A stretch of DNA of 64,000 bases from Solanum dulcamara (taxonomy: Eukaryota; Streptophyta; Magnoliopsida; Solanales; Solanaceae): NCBI RefSeq assembly GCF_947179165.1, contig NC_077245.1, positions 41,285,286-41,349,285 of the forward strand, written 5' to 3'. The notes under the pieces were generated by a model. That model was not told where the DNA came from, did not search any database, and saw nothing but the letters and a program-made list of their open reading frames with translations. Position 1 is the stretch's first letter. Every line of letters starts with the position of its first letter. Positions 35,171 through 48,239 of the stretch are shown here, in pieces. Both the position numbers and the translations under genes were made by a program.

Positions 35171-36188
35171 CTATAAACGGTTATCATAAATCATTTCCTA
35201 ATCATTGTTGGAAGAAATCAAAACCTCTTAAACATCACAGTACTTCTTTTAGTACTTAATCTACCTGGTCTCCTTCTGAGTTTATCCTCGAGTTATGAAC
35301 AACTCGTCTAATTTACAATTAGGAGTTAAGGGCTTGGTATTTTTTTCAAAAGAGTGAAACTCATTCGCGGGACATCTTATCCTTCATTCTGAGGTCTCTG
35401 TTTATATTCCTACAATACAAATACGGCTGGAGATACCGTAATCTGAACTTTACTACTTAATTAAGCTTTTGTTCCTCCGAAATAAAATTCTGCAAGTAAA
35501 AAGGGTGCCCCTTGTCGGCGACCTGAAGGATACCTCTTACAGCTTTAGTTAAACACAGTAGGGGTATTTGGTATCAATTTCTCGGACATCTGAAAAATCT
35601 ATGCTTCATTTCCTTTTCCTTGTTCTGAGAAAATTTCGGTAGAGTTTCCTCTACATTTCTTACTTATCCCAAAACCTGTACACAAAAAATACCAACAATG
35701 CCTCACAGGGCCAACATATATATATATACATATCATATCACAGCCGCACAGGGCTTTCAATGTCATCTCATATCGCAGCCACACAGGGCTTTCAACGTCA
35801 ATAATAATATAAAATATTGGACTTACCTCATATGTCCCACTTCAAACTACATCTGTTGCACTTTTTGTCTGCTTTTCTTTCATGTTTCAACTTTATATTT
35901 AAATACCTTACCCAAGGGATATCTTCCGTGGCTTTACTTCACTTACCTACATGCTTCGTAACTTTCTATGTCGTCAATTACTTCCTTCTGTGGGTGTGGT
36001 CCTTCTGTTAAGATCCAAGGTTAGTATAAGGAATTTTTCCTATTACTCGGATCTAAAGCACGATCTCAGATGTAGAAGAAAGGTAACATCCTAAATGTCC
36101 TATAGCTTCCTGTTTATAGATGTGGCGCGCAACACATCGATAACCAAGACTCTATTAGACACAGTCTGCAGACACTCCGAGGATGAAC

Positions 36189-36201
36189 TGCTCTGATACC
36201 A
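36189..36201 (-). other. Primer-binding site of LARD copy 2
   Basis: The minus strand reads TGGTATCAGAGCA four bases from the LTR end, identical to copy 1. Confidence 0.9.
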
Positions 36202-36205
36202 CTTC

Positions 36206-39200
36206 TGTCATGACCCAACCCCGTAGGCCGCGACAGCGGTCTAACCTTGACCCTCCGTACACATATCTATTAGCTGCGGTCGTATTGAATCCTAAATAAG
36301 ATAATATCATGTAACAGAGCCCTACTGGGCCATAATATTTTCATAAACCTGTAGCCCTTGTCGTTTGTATCATAATATGACAGGGCACGCAAGCCGACAA
36401 GGATGCCATAACATAATAACATATATCATATATCTTTTAGACCCAGCTGAATCAAACTGACATACACAACCTACATATACACGTCTGCAGACCTCTAAAT
36501 ATATAAATGACAACATATGGCGGGACAGGGACCCCGCCGTACCCCTGAATGGATAAAACAATTTTTATACATCCGTGGACAGTATCAAAAACTAGGCCCC
36601 GATATAATGGAGCCTCTTCCAGCTGAGCTGCATGGAATCCTAAGCTGACGGACTCCCAAAATCTATATCTGTACCTGCGGGCATGAACGCAGCCCCTCGA
36701 GAAATGGGGTTAGTACGACATATGTACTAGGTATGTAAAATGTAACATAATACACTGGAGGTATATTCGAAATAGAGAAGCAGGGGAACAAATTATTAAA
36801 TCAAAGTCATGTACCTGTACTTTGTGAATCACAAAAGCATGCATGCTTAATTTATACAATATAGCCGGCCCTTTCAGGGGTCTAGTGAATCACATCTGTA
36901 GGACCATCGTAGGCCCAGCGCCATCACCATCATATTACAACACATCATCATATATATACATATGTACTCGGCCCTCTAGTGAGGGGCTTGGTAAACAATG
37001 CAGTAAATTATGTACGACAACGTACCCAGCCCGGGACTTGGTGAAAGAAGTGTTACAGTATACACGAGTAGAGTCGTGAGTAACTATATGCAATTTAAAT
37101 CATTATCAGATACTCGACCAAATAAGAAAGTTATGTTTTTGTTTGAGGACCCGAGTAATAGTGTAGTCATCTCGAGTGTCCTCTAAATACCATTATGGGC
37201 TGTCTCAAAAGTGATCTCGGGGACCCTAGACATGTATTAATGTAGGGCCAAATCATTTATGGGATCAAAAACTTTTAGTCTCGTATAGTCTTTAAGACTT
37301 GGAGCCTATACATTTGGTCCCTCTTTAATATATACAAGTTTCTAGGGAAATAGTTCAACCACTATCAAAGTTCGATGTTCAAAAGTAAATAAGAAATATT
37401 TAAGAATGGAGTTACCCCAGAGTTTAGATTACATTTAACTTACAGCTAAACAGAGACATGCCCAAGAGAAGAAAGAGAATAAGTTCTATGTAGTCTGTAC
37501 TTTCTTTCAGATGACCTTCATACACATATTTCATATCCGGCCCATTATGGGGCTCGATGAGCCATTATGGCATTCAAATTTCACTTTTGTACCAAATACA
37601 TATCAAGAGAAGGGAAATATAGTTTCTCATACACTACTCTTTAGCACGTAGAAGCCTTAAGAGGCAATACTCAATCTTTGAAGGGGTGTCAACACTTAAC
37701 TGTAGTTAGGGATTATGGGGCATACCTGGAGTTCTGGGAATGGAATTATTCCCACATTCCACGTACAATTCACTTAAGGCTAAGACTTGCCAAAAGGAAA
37801 GAAAGATAACTGTACGTGCTTATACCAAAATATGCCACGAGAAAGCTTTACATACCTTTTCTGAATTATTCCTTATCCTGCTTACCTCGCCGTCCTTTGA
37901 ACCTATTCAACATGAAAGTAGTATGAATATCAACCCCTTTTACTTTTCAGCACCTTAGGTTATATCTTAGTATTAATGGAATCTATTTCCTTGGTCGTTT
38001 CCCTGACTAGTTCTGTTATTCGCTAAGGCGTCGACGAAAATTGGGTAGCACCTCCCATATAATGTACCCTATCCACATTTCCAATTAGGTCCCTAATACC
38101 TACAGCCAACCAACAACAACAACCTGCAGCAATTCACACCAACAGTATAAAACATAAACTCCAAATGACTTATTCAAAAATACGGTAGCACAATAGGGCG
38201 TCTAGCCTTTATTTTGTAACACCTTTCATTATACGCAACGAGGGGTCATGTGGATTCAACCAGCAGAACCCTAACCCACATTATAACATATTTAGGCCCT
38301 GCAACAACACATCACACCCCTGAAGCAGCACCTTACACGAACAACACTATCCTTCGACGACAATTTAACTATAGCAATTCCAATTTAGTTTATTTCGAAC
38401 GTCAAGCATTTCTACGACATTTTTAAACTTTCAGCAGCATACAAGGGGTGTAATACACCATATAACAACACCATAAACTTCAAATTGAAAGGAAAAACCT
38501 TACCTTTCCCAAAATTGGCCAAAACTCGCCAAACCTATCAAAACGTGAATTCTAGACAGTCTACTGTCTTGTATTGTCGCTTAGTTTTGAAGGGGTAATT
38601 GTAGGAAACAAGATTTTTGGCCTCAATGAAAGTTATAGACATATGTATCAAGGTCGCAAACAATTTTGAATTACTCCTACAACAATTTTGTATGAAAATA
38701 TATGACCAAAATACTTACAGCTGTCAGTGTAGGATTTCCAAAACCAAATCTGGGCAGTACCTCCTCTACACTTCATCACCTTTTTTCTCGAAGCTAAAGG
38801 CAAAACTGGATTTGAAAGTCTACATAAAAGTTATAGACCTATGAAATAAAGTTCCAAATCATATTGGATCACCCGAAACTAAGCTATACACAAGAAGTTA
38901 TACCAATATTACTAACAACTGTCCCCTCCAAAAACGGGTCTATGCCCTAGCGTTTTCTCTTTAAGTTTCTCTTAGTTTTCCAAGTGAAGAACTGAAAATA
39001 TGGTTCCGTAGGCATCGTAATATACATATATACACCTTCACGTAATTAAGGAACACCGTAGATAATTAATTCATGGAAGAAAGTTGGAAACCTTACCTTG
39101 AACTTCTTCAACCATGGCTGCCCCTTCTTCTCACGTTTTGTCTCTATTCTTTTGGACTGATTTTTGGATAATGAACAAAAGAGTAGTCACATAATACATA

Positions 39201-39767
39201 TATATATATATATATATATATATGAGGTGACACGTGTTAGCCCCTAAGGGTGACACATGTCAGGCCCTTATTGGGCCACTCAACCATGCGGCCAATGAGA
39301 TGCTACCACGTGGCAGTGGGGTCCACTTCCCCAAGCAGGTGAGTCACCTACTTGACCCCAAGCAGGTGGGTCACCTGCTGCCACGTGGCACTTCCCTAGG
39401 CTGCCACGTGGTACCTTCTTTTGCTGCCACGTGTTGCCTTCTCCTCTCCCGGTGGGTTCGTAATCTCATCTTGTTTTAAGAGTCGATGTAATCCGTACTA
39501 CGTAAGCTTGATATATCTTTAAGTAGCTCAAGTGTATAAAACTTTTGACTTAGCAGCTTACGTAGGTGAATCGAGTCCTACGACCCATTACTTGGCCTCC
39601 AATTCCTTCCGGATTCTTATGACTTCGTCTCCAACCTTCTCCACTATGGGGTATCACACTCTCCCTTCCTTAGAGTCATTTGATAGTGTCGTAGCGTATC
39701 CGGCTCACATGATAATGTCCAAGGAACTTATGAGACATTCCAAGTTTAAAAAAGGTGGGGTGTAACA
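36206..39767 (-). repeat. 5' LTR of LARD copy 2
   Basis: The repeat is 3562 bp, TGTCATGACC to TGTAACA on plus. It is collinear with 16051-19596 along its whole length, including the segment missing from 23233-26337. It contains the AT run at 39196-39222 beside the U3 G-box cluster. Confidence 0.85.
39196..39433 (-). promoter_or_regulatory. LTR U3 promoter block: TATA run, G-boxes, hairpins
   Basis: A TA run lies at 39196-39222. CACGTG cores lie at 39231-39236, 39307-39312, 39382-39387, 39405-39410 and 39428-39433. An ATTGG (inverted CCAAT) is at about 39270. Two small inverted repeats lie at 39332-39354 (CAAGCAGGTG and CACCTACTTG arms, one G:T-type mismatch) and 39361-39379. In the sense direction (leftward) the order is G-boxes, hairpins, G-box, CCAAT, G-box, TATA. 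This arrangement recurs in every LTR of the family here. Confidence 0.6.
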
Positions 39768-40272
39768 GGTCGTACATTCCTCAGCACTATTTTAAATTAT
39801 GGATTGGGCTGAACGTTCCTCGATATATTTTACTATATGATAATGGAACCGAGTCCCATAGCGGGTCGGGTGCGGTACGATATGTACACCACTCCTTCGC
39901 TGAGACCCTCACTAAAGGGACAAATATGATAGATAGACATATATATGAAGACATAGTGAGGTACTTGTGGTGTATGAAATGATACCATATACGAAGGTAT
40001 GATGCTGTATATGATGATATGGTAACACCGATTCCCACAGCGGGCCGGGAGTGATATGTGAGGATGATATGAATGCCCTCTTTTTATAAGGTGCAGGTAT
40101 AGTGAATTGTTAATTATCATACTTGTTTCTAGTATCCCCATTTCAGTTGCTGTTTCAGTTATGATATGTTATGCTTTATATACTCAGTACATATGTCATA
40201 CTGACCCCCCATTCTCCGGGGGGCTGCATTTCATGCCCGCTGGTACAGATGTTTATCTTGGAGATCTGCTAG
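39768..40272 (+). repeat. LTR fragment, plus orientation, left part
   Basis: In reverse this matches the 10600-11090 part of the dominant-family LTR (TACTGACCCCC and GCATTTCATGCCCGC phrases near 40200). It is interrupted at GCTAG by the solo LTR and resumes at 43609. Its own 5' part was removed by LARD copy 2. Confidence 0.75.
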
Positions 40273-43200
40273 TGTCACGACCCACCCTGTAGGTTATGAC
40301 TGGGGTCTGACCTGGACCCCATATACGTATCTATCAATTATAGTCAAGTTGAACTGTGTGCGATGTGATACTGTATACAAAAATCTCAATGGGTCAAAAA
40401 CTTTTTTTCTTATAAACCTGTAGCCTCTTTCGCCTGTGTCACAACAGGAAAGGCATGCAAGCCGACAAGGCTGCCATAACACGACAATATTTACAATACG
40501 TCGTACGAGTACAACTGAAACAGACTTACAAATAACCCACAAACACATGGCTACAGACCTCTAAGAGTAATAATTGTATCATATGGCGGGACAAGGCCCC
40601 TGCCGTACCCCTGAACAAATAAATATATACACAGAAGGACCAATACCAAAAAGCTAGGCTCCAGAATAGTGGAGCACTTCCCATAGCTGAGCGAAAATTC
40701 TAAGCTGGCGAGTCTCTAAAATGAACATCTGTACCTGCGGGCACGAAACGCAGCCCCCCGAAGAAAGGGGGTCAGTACAAAAAATGTACCGAGTATATAA
40801 AGCATGGACTGTAATAAGTAAAGTCATTACCAGAGTAGAATGTGCAAAAATGAGTAAAATATCTAGAATATCAAAATGCTTTTCATAATCACCGATAATG
40901 TATGCAGAAAAACATATGCCACATCTGGCCCCATTAAGGGACTCGGTGAACAAATACAAAATGTGGTCGCCACCTCTTCATTAACGCCACAGCACATCAT
41001 AACACCAGAGTAGGGAATATCTTCGTAACAGATCATATCATATCAAATGGTCATATCAGATCATATCATACCATATGTGTACATGGCACATCATAACTCC
41101 ACAAAACCCATGTATAGGTCATACCTGCCCCCTCACGTCGGGGCACGACGAACAATTTAGAGAAGTACGCATGATAACAAAACCTGGCCCGGGCTCGGTG
41201 AAGTAAACATTGAGGCATCCACGAGTGGAGTAGTGAGAAACTATATGCAATTTAAATCATATTTGAGACTCGACGGAATAATCAAAATGAGCTTTCCTTC
41301 AAAATCGAGACAAAAGTCATATAAAGTACCTTTTGAAAGTCACTATGGACTATATCAAAATAGAACTTCTGGGAATCATATATATGTATCAAGGCATAAC
41401 AAAATATCTTCTGGAAGTCGAAAAATTGGCCATCCTAGTGGCTTTAAGAATAGGAATTCTTGGGAATCATATGGAAATCATATACTTGTTTCATAAAAAC
41501 CATGCCAAAAAGGGAGATTAGCTTTATATACTTATGTAAAATCATGCTAAGAGAAGGAATAAGATTTACATACTTATTCCAAAGAAATACTAAAATAAAG
41601 TATAAGCCTTACATACGTATACCAAAACATGCCAAAAGAAGGAAACGTTAGGTTTACATACCTGTTACGGGTTACTTCTTATCCCGTTTGTCTCGTCGTC
41701 CTTTAAACCTAAGTAACATGGAAGCAATACAAGTATCAATAACCTTAGTCTTTTCAGCACCTTAGGTTACACACGAATATTTATAGAACTCATCTCCTTG
41801 CTCGCCTTCTCGACTAGTTCCTTAGTTAGTTAAAGAGTTAACGAAAATCGGGCACCATCTCCCCTATAATATGCCCTATCTGAATTCCAATTATACTCCT
41901 AATAGATAAAACCAACCAACAAAAAATAACCTTCAGCATATATATATACAATTCACATTAATCTTATACCACATAAACTCCAAACGACTCGCTCGAAACT
42001 ACGATACCAAAGTAAGGTTTCTAGTTTCCGTTTTGCAAAACCTTTAACCGTACGAAGCGGAGGACCATGTGGCTGCAACAACCAGATACCACACCTCTTT
42101 TAGAATACCTTTAGGACCTTCAACACACCATCACACACCTGCAACATCCCCCACACGCACAATGCCTCATTTCGACTACAATTTAACTATAGCGATTCCA
42201 ATTTGGTTTATTTCGGACGTCAAGCATATTTATCATATTTTTACATTTCCAGCCACTTAAACAACGTATAATATCCTCTATAACAACACCATAAACTCCA
42301 ATTTAAAAGGAAAGGCCTTACCTTACGTTAAACTTGTCAAACTCGCCAAAACTATCAAAATGCGAAATTTGGACAGCCCACTGTCTTATATTGTCGCTTA
42401 GTTTCGGAGGGGTAATTGAGGGAAACAGGATTTGTGGCCTCAATGAAAGTTATATACATGTGTATCAAGGTCGCAAACATTTTTGAATTACCCCTACAGC
42501 AATTTTGTACGAAAATATATGCCCAAAATACTCACAGCTGTCCGTGTAGGATTTCCAAAATAAAATCTGGGCAGTACCTCCTCTACACTTCATCACCCTT
42601 TTTCGCGAATCTAAAAGCAAAACTGGATTTAAAGGTCTAAATAAAAGTTATATAACTATGAAATACCTTTCCAAAACATGTTGAATCACCCAAAACTAAG
42701 ATATACACAAGACGTTATACCAATATTACTAACAACTGTCCCCTCCAAAAACGGGTCTGTTCCCTAGCGTTTTCTGTTTACGTTTCTCTTAGTTTTCCAA
42801 GTGAAGAACTGAAAATATGGTTCCGTAGGCATCGTAATATACATATATACACCTCCACATAATTGAGTAACACCGTAGATAATTAATTCACGGAAGAAAA
42901 GTGAAGAACTTACCTTAATTTCCTCCAATTTGTGGCTGTTGTTGTGAGCTCTCTTTCTCTCACGTTTCTCTCTATAATTTGGCTGATTTTTGGACTTCAA
43001 ATGACTTAAGAATCATTAACATACATATATAGGGTCCCTTAGGAAGTGACATGTGTCATCCCCTAAGGGTGATACGTGTCAAACCCTTATTGGGCCACAA
43101 ATCCATGCTTTCAAGAGGGGCTGCCATGTGTCCTTGTGGGCCCCACCACCCAAGTATGTGGGTCACCTAATTGACCCTAAGTAGGTGGGTCACCTACTTG

Positions 43201-43608
43201 CTTGAGGTGCTGCCATGTGTCACTCCTCGATTGGCTTCCACGTGTCGTCTTTTCCCCTTCCTCGTGGGTTTGTAATCTCGTCTTATTTTAGGAGCCTATG
43301 TAATCCATGCTACGTAAGCTTGGTATGTCCTTAAGCAAATCAAGTATGTAAGACGTCTAATTCGATAGCTTACGTAGGTAAATCGAGTCCTATGACTCAT
43401 TTGTCGGCCTCCAACTCCTTTCGAATTTTTATAACCCTATTTCCAATCTTCCTTATTATGAAGCATTTTGTTCTCCTTTCCTTGGAGTTATTTGATAGCA
43501 TTATAAACTATCCGACTCACATAACGATTTTTAAGAAACTTAAGAGCCTTCCCAGAAACTTGAGAAGCTTAAGAAGCATTCTAAGGTACCAAAGTACGGG
43601 GTGTAACA
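40273..43608 (-). repeat. Solo LTR with GCTAG target duplication
   Basis: The 3336 bp sequence runs TGTCACGACCC to TGTAACA on plus. It is flanked by GCTAG at 40268-40272 and at 43609-43613, a perfect 5-bp target-site duplication. No internal sequence is present, so it is a solo LTR left by recombination between the two LTRs of an inserted element. It splits an LTR of opposite orientation, whose two halves (39768-40272 and 43609-44045) are continuous across it. Confidence 0.9.
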
Positions 43609-43613
43609 GCTAG

Positions 43614-44045
43614 CTTAGGGTTTCCACTCAGTGATGTTGGGAGCACTCCACTGTTCCGGAGCCTAACTTTTGATACTGGTCATTTAATATGTATATATTT
43701 ATTTTTTTAGGGGTACGGTGGGGGCCCTATCCCGCCATATGTTGCTATCACTATTCTAAGAGGTCTATAGACATATATATGTGGGTTGTTTGTGAGTTCA
43801 TTTCTATTGTGCCTATACGGCACGTTGTAAATGTTTTTCTGTTACAGCAGCCTTGTCGGCTTGTATGCCCTTTCATGATATGACCCGAATGAAAGAGGTC
43901 ATACATACATGAAAAAGTTTTAACTCATTGGGGGTTTTGTGAGTAGTATCACTTTGTTCATAGTTCAATTTCACTACAATTGATAGAGATGTATACGGGG
44001 GTCCAGGTCGGACCTAGTCACGACCTACGGGATTGGATCGTGACA
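43614..44045 (+). repeat. LTR fragment, plus orientation, right part
   Basis: Continuation of the interrupted LTR. It contains GGGGTACGGTGGGGGCCC near 43710 and ends at GATCGTGACA (44045), the expected LTR end. No primer-binding site follows, so this end faces the older flanking DNA. Confidence 0.75.
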
Positions 44046-44273
44046 CTTATACAGCTAGACAATGATGAACTAAAGGAGGATATGGAAAAAGATTCGGAAG
44101 AGGATCCTAGGGAGCCGACTGAGGAGATGGAAGAGGATCCAGAAGAAGATTCTAAGCATGACCCTAAGATATATGACCCTAGGGATGAAGGAGCTATGCA
44201 CATGGGAAATGAACCTATGTCAACAATAGAAGACACTTATTCTGAGTATGGTTCCATAGGGTTTGATGAATGA
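44046..44273 (+). pseudogene. Acidic reading frame, end of an unknown protein
   Basis: The frame is open from inside the LTR (43980) to a stop at 44273, but only the part after 44045 is unique DNA. It is very rich in Glu and Asp, with a loose repeat of EEDP-type units (SEEDPREP, MEEDPEEDS, HDPKIYDPRD), and ends YSEYGSIGFDE. About 200 bases of AT-rich possible 3' untranslated sequence follow. The 5' part of the gene, if there was one, is cut off by the LTR. I do not recognise the family. It could be the tail of an older retroelement protein. Confidence 0.4.
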
Positions 44274-44740
44274 GAAGTTTAAAACCACCAGGGACTATAA
44301 AGTGATGAATCCCCAGAGTACCAGCCAGGACCTTACTTGGCTGAGACTTTCTTTATTTTTCTTTGTATTTTCCCTAGAAAAGGTCTTGCATGGCCTATCT
44401 TGATGTTCTAATATTCCACTAAGGTGGTCAATTTAGGATTTACCCTAAATATATTAAAATATTAGCTCTGTACTGAATTTGGAACGTGTTAAATTTTGGA
44501 TCGATTAATTATTATATTTGCAGCGTAGGCCAACCTCTAGCAAAAAAAGGCTTCATATTAGGACGCATTGGAATTTTGCTAATTTGGCATATATATGTAT
44601 GTTATATATTTGTTGTTGTTTTTTTATCTCCCAAACTAACATCGTTTCCTTTTTTCCTTCTTTTCTTCTATTAGTTCCCCAAAGAATGTTGATTTGTGTC
44701 AACTTGCAAACTGGCTGACTCACGGTACAACTTTCAATCA
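44274..44740 (+). other. AT-rich non-coding leader before the Tat-like gag
   Basis: I see no LTR end, primer site or convincing coding sequence. It lies between the acidic frame and the first Tat-like gag codons. Confidence 0.4.
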
Positions 44741-46550
44741 AGAGGAAAGATGACAGGTGGAGAAAAATTTAATGATGCTGCAAATATAATGATACAAGTA
44801 GAGAATCCCGAGGTTTCTCAAAATGTGGCTGACACTCTAAAGGATGAGAAAATGGCTCACATGGCAGAAGAGCTTGCGATCCTAAGGGAGGAATTGCATC
44901 ATGTGCGAGACTTGGCCAAACTTTTGGCTACTACCTTCCCAACTTTCAAGACATCCACCTATTTTCCAAGAGCTGGCTTGCCTTCTGCCGATTCACCAAA
45001 TATGCCTAAATATGTTCCTACTCATGGTCAAGCCCCACTAGCTCATCCATCTACAATCAAGACTGTTCTTAACCTTTCTACTCAAGACCCAGCCATACTT
45101 ACCTACCCAGCAACACAACAGATATTTGGGGCACACATCGCTGCTCCTTAAGAGCCATATATGCCATCGGTATATTGTGTTGAAGCTCCTACTTTTATGA
45201 CACTAGCTAGGGTCAAGGTCTCGTATGACGTTGACCAATATGCAGAGATGGAGAAAAATGCCTAGTTGAAAGAAGATGAGTTGATAGACGCCAAACTTTG
45301 CGGTCTAAGAAGGGCGTTGAAAAACTTGCAAGTCATTATGGGAACAGAGAGCCTAGACAACAATGACTTATGCATCTACCCAGACATTGACATACCAATA
45401 GATTACAAGCACCAAAATTTGACATATTTGATGGAAAGGGCAACCCTCACGTACATCTGAGGGCATACTATGACAAGTTAGTTGGTGTAGGGAGAAATGA
45501 GAAGCTAAGAATGAAGTTGTTTATTCGAAGTCTGTCTGGAGAAGCTTTGACTTGGTATACACACCAGGATCCTCATAAATGGAATAACTGATAGGAAATG
45601 GATGAGGATTCATGAATTGTTTTAGATTTAATGCTGAAATCACTATAGATAGGTTCTTATTGGCCAACATATAGAAGAAACCATCTGAAGACTTCCAGGA
45701 GTATGCACGACTTTGGAGGTTCACCCCCCACTAGATGAGAGTGAGCTCTCAAAGTACTTTATCCGTGCTCAAGAAGGTATCTACTTTAACAAGATGATGT
45801 CAATGATGGGCCAAAAGTTTGCGGAATTGGTCAAGATTGGAGATTTTATAGAGGAATGCATCAAATAGGGTAAAATTTAGTCCATGTCCACATTGCAAGC
45901 TACAGTAAGGCCATACAATCAGGATCCATTGGTGGCATTAAGAAGAAAAAGGAGGATGTTTCAGCCGTCACTTACCAACATGGAGGACTATCCCACTGAT
46001 ACCCCAACAATCCCTAAATTATTTCACATACTCCATACATCTCGTACCCAGTATATAATACCCAACCACACTACAATCCACCCCAAGCACCGGCATACCA
46101 AAATCACGAAGACCAAATACCCTATTCCAAGCACCAATCCACCAAAATAGACCAACATATGTGCCAAGACCACATCCAAATCTCGAAGCTAGGAATACTC
46201 ACACCTATACACCTATTGCCGAACATTATGCCCATTTGTTTGAAAGGATGATGATAGTAGGAGTGCTACAACCAGTTGAAGGAAAACTCCCCGATCCAAT
46301 CCCTCACAACTTTGATGGAAACAAGCGATGCGCTTACCACTTGAGAATCCAAGGACATGATACAGAAGATTGTTATGGCTTGAAGAACCAGGTTGAGTCT
46401 CTGATTAGAAAAGGAATAATAAAATGCACTCCAACACCTCCGAATGTAAACAACAACCCTTTTCCAAATCATGAGAATCGACAAGTCAACATGATTACTC
46501 TAGAAGAAAAGTACAACTTGGAAGAAACCATCGCGCCTATTTAGAATACC
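44741..46550 (+). pseudogene. Gag relic, Tat/Ogre-like gypsy element
   Basis: Pieces in changing frames follow Tat-lineage gag order. First comes a helical N-terminus (44750-45151, EELAILREELHHVRDLAKLL). A capsid segment with RAYYDKLVGVGRNEKLRMK and LSGEALTWY lies at about 45460-45560, then a disrupted stretch with FIRAQE-like sequence at 45755. A zinc-knuckle-like motif CAYHLRIQGHDTEDC is at about 46330-46374, within the 46161-46544 frame, followed by the NQVESLIRKGII helix. Stops and shifts occur at about 45150, 45263, 45590, 45868 and 46148. It is non-functional. Confidence 0.8.
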
Positions 46551-47960
46551 AAAGAAGTTGCCACTGTATCTCCAGCGCAACCTATTATCACTATTCAACT
46601 GAGGAAACCTCTGACTGTCCAAACATATCTCCCAAGAGTTGTAGTAACTACTACAGTTCCTAGAAAGCTTGAGTTTGACACCAAAGAAGTCCCATGGGAC
46701 TATAAAGTAGAAGCCAGGGGCAAGATGATTGACGCCGCTGTGGCTCATAGAATGACTAGGTCAGGAAGGTGTTATGCTTCGTAGGCTATGAATTGAGGAG
46801 TTCTTGGGAAGGAACAGAATCCCAAGAAGAATGTTATCGATGCTGAAGTAACTGAATTTTAGAAGAAGATACAGCCGAAAGACTATTCAGTTGAAGAGCA
46901 ACTAAAGAAAATACCGGCTCACATATCCATAATGGCTTTGCTAATGAGTTTTGAGGAACATAGGAATGTTTTGATGGGAGTGTTAAATGGAGTTTGCATA
47001 CCAAAATAGACCACAAGTGAATCCTTAGCTACAACAGTTGGACGAATGGTGGAAGCTAAGAAAATCTCTTTCCATGATGATGAGCTACCAACGTAAGGGA
47101 CTGGACACAACAAAGCACTTCATATTACAGTAAAATATTGTGATAAGATTATGAACCGAGTTCTGATTTATGGCGGTTCTAGATGCAACATCTGCCCTTT
47201 TTCAACTCTGAGAGTTTTAGGATTGAATATGGGAGATGTAGAAGAAAGTTGTGTAAAAGTTAGAGCTTTTGATAGAGCACAGAGAAGCGTCATTGGAGAA
47301 ATCTATATCACATTGCAAGTGGGACCTGCAAAATTCCCCATCCTATTTCAAGTGATGTATGTATCATCCAACTGCAACCTATTGCTGGGAATAGCATGGG
47401 TCCATATGGCAAAAGAAGTTCCTTCGACTCTTCATCAGTGTGTAAAGTTTGAGTGGGGTCACACAAAAGTTACCATTCATGGGGTCTCAATCACCCTATC
47501 TATTATGTCAATTCTGTTCTAATCACTCAGGAGTTAGATGGATCCATTTGTCACAATTTAAAAATCAAGCTGTAAGGGTTGATAAGAAGATAGAGATGGT
47601 TGATGTAAAACTATCAAGAGAAGCAAAGATGGTCGCATCCGAGATGTTGAATTATGGATATCAGCCTAAGATAGGGCTTGTACCCAAGTCCAATGGCATA
47701 GTTGAACCAATCTAGCTAAGGCATTAGAAAGGAACCATTGGACTCGGATATGAAACTACATCGAGAGGAGTCCACAATACATGATCAAGCAGGCCAATAT
47801 TTGTACCAGAACAAGCTCCAATTCTAGATTACGCAACTGATGATGACCTAGCAAAAGGAATAGGAAATTTGTTCATGGCAATAGTAGGAGAAAAGGAAGA
47901 GATAGATCTCAACTAATTGACCATTCGTGATTCCAAGCCTGAAGAAAACTTGCAGAATTA
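46551..47960 (+). pseudogene. Protease region relic, Tat/Ogre-like element
   Basis: The frame at 47151-47522 encodes a retropepsin-like domain: LIYGGSRCNICPFSTLRVLG at the start and NLLLGIAWVHMAKEVPSTLHQ at the end. In this lineage the active site is I-D-G-G-S; here Asp is Tyr, so the protease is dead. The following frame (to 47715) contains YGYQPKIGL and SNGIVEPI, phrases seen in Tat polyproteins between protease and RT. The stretch 46551-47150 is a degraded linker with several stops. Confidence 0.8.
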
Positions 47961-48239
47961 GACCATCATTCCATCCTTATTTCGACAAGAGTCCTGGTAG
48001 TGTGGAAAGTAGTTTTGTCTTTTAATTTTGCATGATCAAAGTCGATGCTTGAATCATTGTTGATCCCTTGTTGTCGCTTGCTTTTTCTAAAAAGCTAGAA
48101 CACTTTTAAATAAAAGTATTTAGTTTCTTTAAAATTGTCTCATTATTTTACGTACTTATTTATTTTACTTACCTTTTATACTTTTTAGCACTCATATTAA
48201 TAAAAATCCTAGTTCAATGGTTATGACATATAATGAATC
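47961..48239 (+). other. AT-rich linker without coding signal
   Basis: Lies between the protease and RT relics. A poly-T-rich stretch at 48030-48190 has no recognisable motif; it may be an insertion or eroded polyprotein. Confidence 0.4.

Larger units (their letters stand above)
32520..39767 (-). mobile_element. LARD-like non-autonomous LTR retrotransposon, copy 2
   Basis: It has the same build as copy 1: a stub of 3' LTR, polypurine tract, 3.57 kb interior with integrase relic, 5S-like insert and coding relic, primer-binding site, and a full 5' LTR of 3562 bp. The 3' LTR is reduced to its last ~120 bp, fused to the LTR of element B, so a deletion or unequal exchange removed ~3.4 kb and the left target duplication. 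The right flank starts GGTCG. Confidence 0.85.

Noticed and set aside
44018..44236. Minus-strand Ser-rich frame
   Set aside because: It is the mirror image of the acidic plus-strand frame, since Glu/Asp codons read back as Ser/Leu-rich sequence.
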